DNA of 64,000 nt, taken from assembly GCA_012064385.1 (NCBI GenBank), contig QRDG01001876.1:202379-266378 (forward strand). Direction: 5' to 3'. The DNA is from Puccinellia tenuiflora (taxonomy: Eukaryota > Streptophyta > Magnoliopsida > Poales > Poaceae). How positions within the stretch are numbered: position 1 is the first letter of the stretch; each line of letters opens with the position of its first letter. Of this stretch, positions 21,726-33,989 are shown piece after piece. A program made the translations under genes and the position numbers. Under the pieces are notes generated by a model, which was not told where the DNA came from, did not search any database, and worked only from the letters and a program-made list of their open reading frames with translations.

Positions 21726-22731
21726 TTCAGCGTTTAGCACAAGGGTCCGCCAAAGTTGTGGGCGCCATCTTTGTTTCATTCATTTCATTTTCAAAATCAA
21801 CTACGGTTCTGCATATGAAAGCAGTTTGGAAGCTTTGGATACCTCTGAAGAACAAAGTGTTGTGTCAGGTGATTTACGACAGGGTGAGCAACTTCAGTTC
21901 AGAAATGTCCTTTCTGCTTGTTGTGGGGAGTCAGTTGATTTGTGCGCTGTGGCGTTTCCGAAATGAGTCTTTGAATCCAAGCTGATTGGACACGACAAAA
22001 CACTGACGCTGTTGGCAAAGCAGTCTCTTTCCTGCTGCAGCCACGGAAGGGTTCGGGCTCGTCAGGAGATTGACCGTGAAGGTGCAAAGGCAGTATCAGG
22101 AAAGGATTTCGAGTCGACCCAGTGTTTAAAGCGCTGGAGAACCGCTTGATTATGGGGTGCTTTCTTTCTTTTGGTTTGATTTTCTTCGAGGTGCTTTCAT
22201 CCAGTGCTTTAAATCCGTGTGCTGTGCATCACTTGTTTGAACTCTCCTTTCTGCCGGTCACTGAAATGTCTTCTCTTGAGTTGTCACCCACACTAGATTT
22301 GCTGGATGCTGAAACTTTGAAGGGAAAAGTAGATTCAGCATGTAAAAGCATACTTGAGAGAATAATGATTTGCAAATGTCCGAAACTTTGAGCAATCCAT
22401 CAAACTAGAGCAACACGCTCATTTTCTTCAGATGCGGACTTGTCAATCATAAACTGAACACAAGTGCATTACAGCAACATACGAGAGCTGAACAAAACTG
22501 CAAGTTTCTGTTTACTCAATGTACCGCTACAAATCTATACTGTTGAACATACATCAGAGAGAAATCACTACATTATGTGCACTTTATGCCTTCTTCCAAC
22601 GCGATGTTGTCCACAATCAATTGTTCAATACATGGCTATGTAAGAGAATGTACTTTCTATTTGCTATGGCCCAATGGGGCATATACAGGTAAAACATGGA
22701 TAAAGGCAGGCATTTGAATCTAGCTGCCTTC
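21726..22731. other. Region between convergent EXO70-A and EXO70-B
   Basis: Only short frames (89 codons at 22122-22391) that I do not recognise. No TE terminus or repeat is visible. The last ~150 bp would be the 3' UTR of EXO70-B. Confidence 0.4.
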
Positions 22732-23762
22732 TCAGCTTTCAAATAATTGTTTGATCTTGTATTCCAATTGCTCAGCAGTATACGCATTTTCATTCTTCTT
22801 TCCTCGCATGAATCGTCTGAGTGAATAAACCACCTCTAGTTGGCTAGGATTTGTCTGCAGTGCACGCAGAAAAGCCTTGTATGGTGTAACAACTACATTT
22901 GTTATCTCGACTCGCAGATCGCGCTTCAGAGCAGGTAGTGCCTTCCAGCTCATCTGGCAATGGCAGGTACTAACGAATCCTTGGGAAAATTCATCCAAAA
23001 ATGCACGCCGTGGCTTTTTCAGATAATCTTCCTTCGATAATGGCATTGTAAGTGGAACCCAACATTCGTCAAAGTAGCTCTTCCTGTACCGGTGGATCAT
23101 ACAAATGAGCATACTCAGCAGTTCTACATCGGAAAAGGCTGCTCCACGGCACATGATCTGCCAAACATCATAGGCATTATTCAAGAGGATGATGTACATT
23201 TTACCATTTTCATACTGAGATATTCTTTCGGTGTCTTTCTTGATCTTGGATTCCCAGGAAGCGAACATGTCAGAGAAAGGGTTACCAGCAGGAATTAGTG
23301 ACAGCACCCTATCCCTATTATCAAGGGAAAAATCCAAGACTTGTATGAGAACAACATTCACTGGATGGACATAAGATTCTTCCATGTTATTGCTATCATC
23401 TGTAGTTCCATCAAGTATTCCTCTGAGAGCATCCACTATTTTACAAGAAATACTAGCAGCCTCATGAGATCTGTTCAAAGGTAGGCTCTGTACATTGTAC
23501 AGGACATCAACCAGTGTGTCCATGATAGTCAGCACTTCCTCAACATGGCAAGCACACCAGCTTGCCTCAGTGAACGAACGCACTACCTCAAGGATATTCT
23601 CAACAGATTTCCCAGCAACTAATGCAAAACACTCTTTCTTTAATTCTTCACGTAATTGCGGATTCTGTAGATTCAGTTCTCGCCATACCAAACATACAAG
23701 TACAGTAGCAACTTTCAACTTGATGACCATCTCAGTTGATTCTGTGGCCAACACACAAGGAT
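22732..23762 (-). CDS. EXO70-like protein B, exon 2 (C-terminal domain)
   Basis: A minus-strand exon open for over 340 codons, ending at the stop at 22732-22734. It covers more of EXO70 than copies A and D: an N-terminal helical part (VLVCLVWRELN, ECFALVAGKSVENILEVVR), the HPVNVVLIQVL motif, LLNNAYDVWQIM, YRKSYFDECWVPL, LDEFSQGFVSTC, and the terminal YTAEQLEYKIKQLFES. Role by family: exocyst subunit that binds membrane phosphoinositides. Its partner exon is at 29195-29676, across a 5.4 kb intron filled with a Gypsy remnant and a LINE. The homologous acceptor in copy C is AG (42110-42111), but here the same position reads AC (23763-23764 on plus, GT). Splicing at the ancestral site is therefore lost; another acceptor or an internal start would be needed. 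The body has no stop or frameshift, so loss, if real, is recent. Confidence 0.75.
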
Positions 23763-24650
23763 GTGTGTGGAAAATCGATGGGTTTCCAATGACATCGGAA
23801 AATCTGTTTCATGGGCAATATTCAAACATCAGAACCTATTGCAAAGTGCATGGAAACGTTCAGAAAGTCCAACAGAAATCAGAAAGCATCGATGACACTA
23901 TCATCCTAACCAAGAAAAGAACATCAATCTAACTACACGTTGCATGATATATCACGAGAAACTGCACAACGTGAAGTCATACATAATAAGATTCATTAGG
24001 AGATGTTTTCCAACTTAAGCATTCATCAACATATATCCATGAAGCATATTTGTGGTAGAAATTACTGGAAGAACAATTGGAACAATGGCAGTCCCGCAAT
24101 TATGCTTCATAGCAAGGGTGGCACTTGATGTAGTCATTCACTCAGACACTACTTGGTCAATTGCTGACATAAGTCAATTAACTCAGTAGATTTACATGAG
24201 AGAAGAAGTTATATAACATCGGCATGCATTTGTTCTTCCATGGTGGATTACATATTGTGCAAGAAAATGCCATCACTACAAGATTTTCCAGGTAAAAGTA
24301 TAAATTTCTGCTTAACTCGCTGCAATGGTAGGGAAGCAGGGCATAATAGGCTATAGGAAAGGCATATCTCGAGCATGACACTTGGACGTGGTATGTTTTT
24401 TCTTTTCTTGTGGAAAAGAAAACAGGATTGCAAAAATTGGAAGTTGTATTAAATATGTTTGGTAACTGTGTCTAACAGAGAGAGAGTGCTGAAGTGAACA
24501 CTCCAGCCATCCGGATAGAGAAACTGAAAATTGTTCTGCACTACAGAAAAGTCTGAAGAAACTACTATATCAAACATTCAAACTAGGTGTGTACCTAAAA
24601 CATCTGCCCTACAGTGTTGATTCATTCTCCAGAACTGTTTCTCTTGCCTT
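23763..24650 (-). other. EXO70-B intron, shared with EXO70-C
   Basis: Non-coding. It aligns in pieces with the EXO70-C intron (shared AACTACACGTTGCATGA at 23931 and 42273, and a block near 24475-24560 against 42555-42700), which shows that B and C arose by duplication of the whole two-exon unit. Confidence 0.6.
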
Positions 24651-24767
24651 TTTTCAGGAGAAAATTGCTGAGGACAATGATCGACATGTGTCTTTCAGTA
24701 AGCATGGCGATGTTTCTCGCAGCAACTCATAAGCGACTTTCTCTGCTCCTATATCATCTAGCTCAAC

Positions 24768-26969
24768 AAAAATTGCTGAAACGGCAATGTTGTTTGATCT
24801 GGAAGCTGATGCACTAGCTCTGCTTATGAAGAATGTTGGTGCCTGTGGCTGGCCTAATGGGAGAATATGTGGATGGGTGTGTGAATATGCTTCAATATTC
24901 GGACGATACCATTTTTCAGTTACAAGATGATCTTATGAATTCCCACAACCTAAAATTCATTGTGTGCATTTGAACAAATGTCTGGCTTGAAAATAAGTTT
25001 TCATAAAAGCGATTTATTCTTGTTCAGCGAGGCAATGAATAAAGCTGACGCTTACAAAAGAATTTTCATTTGTCCTATTGTAAAATTGCCTGTGAGGTGT
25101 TTGGGGATCCCAGTGGATGAAGTTAGGATTAAGAATACGGAATGGAAATCCGTAGAAAATAAAGTAGAAAATAAATGTAGTTGCTGTAAAGGGAAAATGT
25201 TAGGGATAGGTGGCAGGTCTATGCATACAGACATGCTTGACTAACATGCCCACTTTTATGATGTCATGTCTTCCTCCCAATTGGAGTGAAGAAAACACTT
25301 GATTTCTTCTGTTCAAGGCTATTATGCCAGAAAGATTGGGTAAACGCAAGTAACACTTGGTAAAATGTTCTAATGTTTGTCTACCCAAAGAGTATGGTGG
25401 GTTAGGGATTCAGAATTTGGAGAGTATAAATAAATGCCTTTTGGCAAAATGGTTTTGGAAGCTAGAGACCTCAGAGGGCTTGTGGCAAACTGTGTTGAAA
25501 AATAAGTACATCAAAGATAAATGCATCTCTAGTCTTACTAAAAACCCGTGGTTTCGGTGTGGCTTGTTTAGCATTAAGAATATTTTCTACTCTTCGTGTA
25601 AGAAGATTGTGGGTAATGGGAGAAACACCAGGATTTGGGAAGATTGGTGGGTAGGATAGAAACCTCTATGTAAATCCTACCCCAGATTATATAACATTAG
25701 CTTCGACAGAAATGCTGCTGTAGCTGATGGTCTGGGTAGGGGACGGGGACATATGAATTTCAGGAGAACCTTATATGGTGAGACTTTGGAACTTTTTGAG
25801 AGTATCAAACAAACTTGCGATGAGGTCCAGTTGACGGATGAGCAGGACAAAAGTCTGGTGGTCTCTATCCAAGAATGGAGTTTTCTCGGTTAGATCATTG
25901 TACACAAAATTACTCCCTCCATCCCAAAATATAAGGCGCGCTATTTTTGTGTTGGTCTTTGAGGGTCAACTTTGACCAGTAATATATACTAAATTATATG
26001 GATTGAGAACGTATAAATGATATCGTTGGATTCGTCTTGCAAAGTTCTTTTATTTCATGTATTATTATACGAATTTTGTGGAAAAATTATAAGTACAAAT
26101 CACTGTCAAAGTTGTACGTTGTTGACCAGCGGAATTTAAGTGCGCCATATATTTTGAGACAGAGGGAGTATGTGTTAAACAAGTTAATTTCCCATATAAA
26201 TTTCTATGTAAAACTGTCTAATGATTGAGATCTTTTTATGGCTGGCACTCAAAAATAGCATCTTGACTAAAGACAATTTGCTAAGAAGAAAATGGCGGCG
26301 ATCCTTCTTGCCAATTCTGAGGTTTGCCTGAGATGGTTTATCATTTGATCATACACTGTTCTGCGGCCAAGCTAGTCTGGAATATTATGAAATGTGCTTT
26401 CAGTTGGAAGAAGATTCCTGGTTCTGTGAACTTTTTAGGACTTGGATTCCTATCTTTCAAAAACAGTCGAAACAATTGGTGACCGTAGCTGTTGCTGCGG
26501 TGTTGTGGGCCATTTGGAGGTTGCACGATAGTGCTTGTTTCGAGACAAAACATATTACTGATCCACTTACACTTGTGAATATGGTAGGATATTGGCTCAA
26601 TGCATGGTCTGTTTTACAGACAAAAAGGAACCGCAAGAGAAATTGAGATGGGAAGTAAAAGCTGTTCGAACAAATAGCAAATGAAGCATTCAGGGCGCCT
26701 CATGGATGGAGATTGGACACAAAAAGAATTACGGCTGGCTGATGGAGGACATGGCTTCAGTGTCTTTCATGATGGGAAAGAACTCTTAGACGTTAAGAAT
26801 AGTGTATTTTTGTTGGTTCTTCTGTGATAACAATAGTTTCTCTAGATCTCCTTATCTTCAGTGTCTTTTGCAGTTTCTGTTATTTTTTTGTTTTAGTAGT
26901 TTGTATGTTGTTGAATTCGCTGGTTTCTAGTAATGGAAATTGGAGTCCGTGCCCTCTTCAAAAAAAAAG
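24768..26969 (+). mobile_element. 5'-truncated LINE inside the Gypsy remnant
   Basis: A non-LTR element with an 11 bp target duplication (TCTAGCTCAAC 24757-24767; TCTAGCTCGAC 26970-26980, one change) and a short poly(A) at 26961-26968. It begins within the reverse transcriptase (LFDLEADALALLMKN), shows a YSDD version of the YADD active site near 24895-24910, then FEQMSGLKISFHKSDLF, the GLGIQNLESINKCLLAKWFW region (25395-25460) and a zf-RVT-like C-terminus near 26260-26550. Stops and frameshifts interrupt it. A MITE is inserted at 25913. Confidence 0.85.
25913..26168. mobile_element. Stowaway-type MITE in the LINE
   Basis: A 256 bp element with ends CTCCCTCCATCCCAAAATAT and ATATTTTGAGACAGAGGGAG, flanked by TA at 25911-25912 and 26169-26170. 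No coding capacity. Confidence 0.85.
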
Positions 26970-29194
26970 TCTAGCTCGACGTATCGCCTGAGAAATGCAG
27001 CAGAAGAACGCAAAAGAGTTGATAATCCTAAGACTGTATCTGGTACAGAGAAGTTTGCTGCTCTGAAATCCTGTCGGCTTGCTATGTGTGTCTGTTTCAA
27101 ATGTGGAGAAAAGTAGGGAAATCAACATCAATGAGCACCAACAGTGCAACTACACTTAGTGGAAAAGCTTATGGAAATGCTGGAGGATCCAGATAGTCCT
27201 GAATCTTTTACAACTGCTCCTGATGGTGAAGGGTATTCTTATCAGGAATTGCGGGCCCTTTCGCAAAAGGCTATGTCAGGTACTGAAAACAAAGCATCCT
27301 TCAGGCTGCAGGGTGTGATTTCAAGGTCAACAAGTGCTTATGTTAGATTGAATCTGGTTCTTCTGGCAATTTAATTAGTGCGGTGTCGGCTGACAAATTA
27401 CAAGGGACGGTCAAATTGCCACACCCTATCAGAGTAAAAGTAGCAAGTGGAGAAATTCTACGAGGCACATAAATGTTACCTAATTGCCGGTGGCGGTGTC
27501 AGGGTTAATCATTTTACACTGAAATGAAGGTGATACCTCTACGCTGCTATGATGTGATTCTTGGAATGGAGTGTTTACAGTTTCACAGTCCTATGAATGT
27601 GGATTGAGAAAACAAATGGATGTAAGTTAATCAAGGAGACTCATAGAAGAAACTGTTTGGAGTGAAGGATGACACTACTTCATGCAATCCAATGTCCTTG
27701 GCACAACTGCAAGTAGGTGCCCAGTGTGATTCTGTTTTGTTTCTGGTACAAGGTTGTGTAATGGAACAAGTTCAATCTGCTTGTACTCCTTCAATCATTC
27801 TCAGACTCATAAATGATGAACAAGCTAAGAAACTTTTGGTCAAGCTAGCTATTTCCCGTGTTTGATCAATTTACCTTGATGGATGGGATTATTAGGTATA
27901 AAACAGGGTATGATTTGGAAACAATGATAAAATGCAAGTTCAAATCACTCAAGCCCTTCATAACAGTGCCATTGGAGGGCGCTATGGGTTTTATACAACT
28001 TATCGCAGAATAAAAAAATTGTTTTCATGGCCTGGCTTGACGAAATTTGTACAACAATGGGTCCAGGGTTGTTTTGTCTATCAGCAAGCTACGGGAGAAA
28101 GGGTTATATTTCCTAGACTGCAGCAACCCCTTAAAGTGCCATCTGGTGCATGGGAGGTGGTGACTATGGATTTTGTGGATGGTCCACCAAAATCTGCAGG
28201 TCCACCAAAATCTGCACATTTCAATTGTATCATGGTGGTGGTGGAAAACTTTTCAAAATATGCACCTTTTTTCTTTTTCTCATCCTTACACAGCCTTATC
28301 GGAGGCTATGGCTTATACGAATGAGATATTTCGATTACATGCTCTACCTATGGCCATAGTATCTGGCAGAGATCCTGTTTTTAGTTTTACCAGCAAACAG
28401 CGGTGGCAGGAATTGTTTCGATTGTCTGACACAACTCTGAATGAGCTCAGCTAGACACCCTGAGTCGGATGGACATACCGAACAGGTCAGTCACTGTATG
28501 GAGGGATACTTGAGATGCTTTGTTCACTCCTGTCGGACTAAATGGGCACATTCGCTACATTTGGCAGAGTTTTGGTATACAAGTTTGGAGAAAACGCCAT
28601 TTGAGGTGCTGTATGGGCATTCACCAAAATTCTTTCCACTGACAGGGTGGAATCTTGTGCCGTTCCTAAATTAGAAGAGTGGTTACAGGAGAGGGACACT
28701 ATGAATAGACTGCTACCGCATCGCTGGAACATGTGCATCAGAGGATGAAGGTCCAAGCTGACAAAGGGAGAACTGAAAGAACTTTCAATGTGGGTGACTT
28801 TGTTTATCTGAAATTGCAGCCATATTTACAGTCGTCAGTCATGTCTCACAGCAAAAGAAATGGGTTGCTCCTTTTGCTGGAACCGATACTTGGGTCGCCG
28901 TATAAGAAAGTAACCCACTGTTCGATCCAATTGATCAGGTAAATATGTGTTGAACGTTTCAGAGAGTGGTTAATGAAGACAGTCACTAAGGCATCGGCAA
29001 AATTATCGTTACTATCGAAATGAAAATGTAAAGGCGAACTGAATAAAATTTCACGTAGTAACAGAGACAGTGTGTGCTGACCAAGAAATCGCCGAAGTAG
29101 GGAAAATGTGGAAAGGGTGTGAAAGCTCAGTACAAAGCGACACAAGAAACGGGCATACAAGAGGTCGATCGGGATGAATGGATACAGCACGCAC

Positions 29195-29676
29195 CTTCCG
29201 ATGGGGTCGCCGCGGATCGAGGCTTGACGGAGCATTTCGACGGCATGAGGCGAGCCCCGAACCATTTGGTCCATGGATTCGGGGTCGACCAGACGGACGC
29301 CTCCGGGAACTGCCTGGAGGAGGTGGATCGATTGGTGCCGGAAGTACCCGCGGGTCGCCCTGCGGTCGACGAGGATTTCCACTTCCAGGACGCCTCGAAC
29401 GGCCGCGGCGACGACCCCGACCCGGTCCGGGTACAGCAGGGTGCGCTGCTCCTCTGGAGCCGCAGGGGGGTGGGCAGCGGGGGCTCCTCCGCCGGCGAGG
29501 CGCTCCAGATGCAGGGCCCGCCAGAGGCACCAGAGGACGACGAAGGCCACCGGCGCGGCGAGCTGGAGGAGGGCGAGGTAGGCCGCCGGCGAGGCGACCA
29601 GAGGGCGCGGCGGCGCGCAGCGGGGATCCGGAATGTAAGAGTGGTTGAGAGGCCGGGCGTAGAGCAATTCGGGCAT
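29195..29676 (-). CDS. EXO70-like protein B, exon 1 with membrane segment
   Basis: The ATG at 29676 (MPELLYARPLNHSYIP) opens a 160-codon GC-rich exon that ends at a strong donor AAG/GTGCGT at 29195/29194. Residues 31-52 form a hydrophobic stretch (YLALLQLAAPVAFVVLWCLW) that fits a membrane anchor; a Pro-rich linker follows. Residues 80-150 (RVGVVAAAVRGVLEVEI, GYFRHQSIHLL, VRLVDPESMDQM) are homologous to exon 1 of copy C. Assignment to EXO70 rests on synteny and on the shared two-exon structure in C, not on a known domain. The donor homologous to that of C (ACAG/GTACGG) reads CGCGG/CGACC here, and the present donor lies 15 bp further. The exon is phase 2, while exon 2 would need phase 1, so the pair does not join in frame at the ancestral sites. 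A long antisense frame (29119-29886) is a shadow. Confidence 0.6.
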
Positions 29677-32572
29677 GGTCGCCGGCGCTGGCTGGCTCGC
29701 GGAGGAGTGCGAATGGGGAGAGGGGGAGGGGAGTCCGTCCGTTTGCGTCTGCGTGGGAAGGGAGGGGGTTTGGGCGTTGTTTTGACGAAGGGTTCGGTTG
29801 GTGGGTTTTTCGCGAACCTTCTCCTGGTGGAATGGAACGCGCAGAGCCAGAGAGGCAGAGAAACAATTGGGTTTACTTCTGGTTAAACAATTGGGTTTAC
29901 TTCTGAGTTCTTCACATCCAAATTCCTCAACTACCCACACTATTACTCACTCACAAACATTATTCGTATATACAAGTTCACGTTTTCTTTTCAAACGGAG
30001 GCAAAAGCTTCATCATATTTATTAAGAAGAGTTTAACAGACAAGGTCATAGAACCGAAAAAGAATAAAAATGTACAACAGAGCCGCGGCATGATGGAACC
30101 TAAGTGCTTCGCTCCGGCGATTTAACAATTTCCCGCTTCAACCTTGATTTTGTCTAAGATGGCATTTGGAATGGAGCAAAACGTGTCGAAATACTCTATT
30201 GTGTTGTTCGTTCTATGCTTCCCATGATATTATAAGCATAACCAAGGAGCCATCACCCTTCTTCTCTCGCTATGGCTACTGGTGATGGATAGCCACCAAT
30301 GCATGAACGATCCAAAACGTTCCTATATATTGGTCCTCAGGGATCAAAGCCAAGCCAAACTAGAACGCCACGCGCGTACCCACACACTAACATAATATGC
30401 GCCGCCGACTCAGGCCGCTCTCATCGACAAAGTTGACATAATTCACAACTTGGTCAACCCCTACATTGTAATTTGTCGGCGGTTCAAATTCTATCTTGAA
30501 GAATTAGCCACGCGAAGAATTTGAATTTTGGCGGTGCCCAATTGCGCCAAACAGCTGGCTTCATAGCAATGAGAGTTTATAATTGGGCATGATAACCGGA
30601 GGATGCCGTGTAAACTTGGGAAGCTTTTGAACAGCTAGCCCCGTAAGAGGTTTAAGATCTTTGATGGCAGCCGGACTTTTGAGTGGAGTGCCATATTTTA
30701 CACTCGGTGTATTGTGAAACAATTGGGACATTTTGTAAAGCGGCTATTTCCTGTGAAGTTGATTCACTGCACCTGGCATTGCCTCCTTGGTACGTATAAA
30801 TTTTCACCGTTTGCACTTTCAATTCAAACCACTTGCTTTAGTAAATGTTGCCAGATTTTCTCGTACAAGCAGAAAATTCTAGTGGCTGAGGGGAGAGTAG
30901 GATATACTACTACAAGCAGCGACCCAGTCAGTACCTTTCGAAGCGATTAGATGAGAACCAAATTAGAACAAGTACTCTCCCAGGTGGCATCACTCTAGTG
31001 GCGGTTAAAGCATATACAGTAGTATATTCACAGTGAGAAAAAGGATGGCATCTTTATCCTCCTGACGTTTACATTGCCTCCATGTAATTTTGTACTGCTT
31101 CCCTGGAAGAAAAATCTTATCTAGACGTGCCTGAATACGTTCAGTCCCAGCTAAATTCGTAGGAGAGACGTTGAAGAAGTGGTCGTGCTGTGTTTGGCGT
31201 TTTGCAGCGCCGCACGCACGACTCGATCATCCGCGGCGTCAGCAATCAAGAACCTCCTAGAAACTGTGTGATCTGATTACAGTAACCTGTACTCGACTGC
31301 TTCATATGTATTGTACGCCATATATCTGGGTGAGGGTGATAGACCGAAATTTATATGTATTGTTCGCTATATTTTATTTTTTTTGTAAAAGGGGCATTCC
31401 AAAAGATAAGTGATGTACAAGCATTAAAAAAGAAAGTCATATGCTTTTATTTACAAGCATTTTTTTAGATAAAGAGAGCTTTTATTACTTAAAAGATTTA
31501 ATTATTACACTCAGGCTCTGCATAACGAGGATGCACACAGCCGAAACGAGTCCAGAACTTCGAAAAATAAAAGGCGAATTACATATCATGATGGGAAAGT
31601 GTAGAAACGCCTATGATGATGGAGGTCCAATCTGCAAATTATGCTGCCATCCATGTTGGGATAAAAAGTCCCTCGTCGTATCCTCCAGTCTGGCACACAC
31701 CTCCATGAACAGGTCTCGATGCACCACACAACTGAACACGTCCATTTTCGCAAATTTCATTTCCAAGCATATTCCATAAGAACCTAGCAGGTCCATTTCA
31801 CAACTGAACATCCAACATTGAACCAAATGAATGACAACACGTCCACTTATTGCCGGTTAAAAGTTAAAACCGTTCTAAAAATCTATATTTGGAAAACGTG
31901 GTGTACACGCGTTGCAAAATGGTGGGTTTTGGCGTCTTGCACCTCCGCACGAGCGCACGCACGACTCGTTGGCGTCGGCGACCACGTAGGCGACGACGAC
32001 GACAGCCGATGGCCGGCGTCGATCGAGATGATCTCTGTCACCATGCTTCCAGGTAGCTTCCCTCGCGTCGTTTTCTTTGTTTGTTTGCCCTTCGAAAGCT
32101 ACTGCCTTTTTTTTAGAGAGAAGATAATCCCGAGTTCAACCGTCAAAGACTGCCTTTTTCGATACTCCTCCGTCCACGGCTAGCCTAGAAACGACAAAAT
32201 CAACTTTTTCTTGAAAGAAACCTGTCTCCAAAGTAATAATTTACAAAAACAATCACTTTTACATGGCCAAAGGAAGCATATGCTATACAGCATAAAATAA
32301 AAGGATGGACCAGCGTGACTAAACTTTGAAAAAGATGGTTAATTAGCTTTGTCGATCCGTACGGCCAGCTGGCTTTTCGTCGGATCATCCTCGTTGTGAT
32401 TTGCATGGTTGGACCTACACGCAACCGCGAATCCAACGTCGCATCACAACTGGGGACTCTCCCCGTTGTATATAGCCACATTTTCATACCGTTTCTATTG
32501 TGGATTACTGTAGTTGATTACGTCCATGTAATCTATTTTATTATAAGCGAGTATGGAATGCGTGACTTCAGT
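29677..32572. other. Upstream region of EXO70-B, mixed repeats
   Basis: 29677-29940 is the probable 5' UTR and promoter of EXO70-B, with a tandem TTAAACAATTGGGTTTACTTC duplication at 29860-29903. From about 29980 the sequence looks like the antisense 3' end of a LINE (TTTTCAAACGGAGGC, then TTTATTAAGAAG), and a similar piece occurs at 31460-31580 (GATAAAGAGAGCTTTTATTA). 30050-31300 has nothing I can assign. Related blocks with GCACGCACGACTCG occur at 31212 and 31957. No gene is supported. Confidence 0.4.
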
Positions 32573-32846
32573 TTAGGGTGTGTTTGGTTGAGCTGTAGAT
32601 TTCTGAAAAATCAGCTGTGGAAAGACTGCTGTGAGCTGACAACTGTGGGAAAGCTGAAAGCCGTTTGGTTAAAACAACTGTGAACTGTGGATTCAATAGG
32701 AAATTTCTGTAATGCCCCTGAGGGCCTGAGAGCATATAGATATACTAATTAATCGCGAAACAACGATTTGTACATTGTTTGGCGTCGAACTGATCTTTTT
32801 GGCAAATTTTGCATATACTAATATTTCATACATACTAATATTTTAC

Positions 32847-32965
32847 AAAAGACATGGTTCAACACTTGATGTTCGCCATCGACATAACTACAAAAGACAT
32901 GGTTCAACACTTGATGTTCGCCATCGACATAACTACAAAAGACATGGTTCGCATCGACATAACTA
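32847..32965 (+). repeat. 45 bp tandem repeat, 2.6 copies, in the Harbinger end
   Basis: Units start at 32847, 32892 and 32937 with AAAAGACATGGTTC and contain GTTCGCCATCGACATAAC. The first two are identical; the third is shortened. It lies just beyond the transposase stop and may act as a subterminal repeat. Confidence 0.9.
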
Positions 32966-32967
32966 TT

Positions 32968-33978
32968 CTAGGTCGCTCTCGCAACAAACAAGGCAATCGC
33001 TATCATGTCACGAACGGTGTTCATGGTCACCTCGTTCTCCTCTTCTAGAACGTCACCTCCTTGTGCTTGTGCCGCTTCAGGCATATAGTCCTCATCCTCA
33101 TCACATTTATCAAACTCCTCATCCTGCAATTTGCTATCACGGATAAAATTGTGCAACGCCATGCAAGCAATAATGATATGCTTCTGTGTACGAGGTGGGA
33201 AACTTGGCATAGCCTTCAATATGTGCCACTTTTGTTTCAGGACCCAAATGCACGCTCAATGACATTGCGAAGGACGAATGCAGAAAATTAAATATCTCAA
33301 ACTTCCCTTGAGGCGCACGCTGACGTCGGATACGGAATTCCGGTAGATGATATGTACTCCCCTTGAAAGGAGCAAGGTATCCAGTTCAGTTTGGATAGCC
33401 GGAATCGACAAGATAGTATTTGCCTGAAAAAATATAAGTTAGCACCAAGAAATAATAAAAGAGACCACGTATTGAAGTACATAGGACATTTTTCTACCTT
33501 TTGGAGGCACTGGAAACTGATCTGCAAATTTTGCTAATGCGTGATTGAGGATTCGAGTGTCATGTGCAGAGCCCGGCCAACCAGCAACCACAAAGGTAAA
33601 CCTCATGTCAAAGTCACATATAGCAAGGACATTTTGAGAAGTATACCCGTGCCTACATGTGTGGTTAACCACCTGCTCTTCAGGAACCGAAACTGGGACA
33701 TGTGAACCATCTATAGCACCAATAGCACCTTTAAAATGAGGCCAAAATCGACTATCTTTAACCTTTGCATGCTCGTTACTGAAAGTAGGATCTCTCGACT
33801 TGATGTTATCCTTTGCTAATTTTCGCAAAGACAACAACACTTCTTTAAACTTCATATGAACTGTCCACAATGACCTAACAAAGCGGTTCTCAGCTTGCGT
33901 AAATGCTTGGGGGCCTCCAACAATCCATAAAAACATTGCAAGTGACTCAATGGATGAAACATTGTTTGTTGACTTCAA
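32968..33978 (-). pseudogene. PIF/Harbinger DDE transposase, interrupted
   Basis: Exon a runs from an ATG at 33978 to a donor AAG/GTAG at 33498; a 74 bp intron (33424-33497) ends TTTTTTCAG; exon b runs 33423-32968. The DDE_Tnp_4-type core has the first Asp in GAIDGSHV (near 33690), the second in GSAHDTRI (near 33560) and the third acidic residue in VIERAFGSW (near 33260). It would cut and paste the element in the nucleus with the Myb-like partner. Exon b contains an in-frame TGA at 33386-33388 and a further disruption near 33230, so it is inactive as it stands. Confidence 0.85.
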
Positions 33979-33989
33979 ACCGTAGGACT

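Larger units (their letters stand above)
24655..28985 (+). pseudogene. Decayed Gypsy (chromovirus-like) polyprotein in the EXO70-B intron
   Basis: Plus-strand Gypsy coding remnants interrupted by the LINE at 24768-26969. In order: gag end (around 24655-24767 and 26981-27120) with a CFKC half zinc knuckle at 27093-27104; a protease-like SGSSGNLI region near 27350; then, after loss of most RT and RNase H, an integrase zinc-binding part (27930-28100, ending SWPGL...GCFVY) and a catalytic core (TMDFVDGPPKSA near 28165, HPESDGHTEQV near 28455). The C-terminal part (28730-28985) has ADKGRTERTFNVGDFVYLKL. Many stops and frameshifts are present, and a 15 bp duplication (CCACCAAAATCTGCA) occurs near 28187-28217. 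No LTRs are recognised. It is a dead element. Confidence 0.8.

Noticed and set aside
23495..23932. 145-codon plus-strand frame
   Set aside because: Antisense to EXO70-B exon 2; no independent support.
29119..29886. 255-codon plus-strand frame
   Set aside because: Antisense shadow of EXO70-B exon 1, which has a better start, a donor site and a paralogue.
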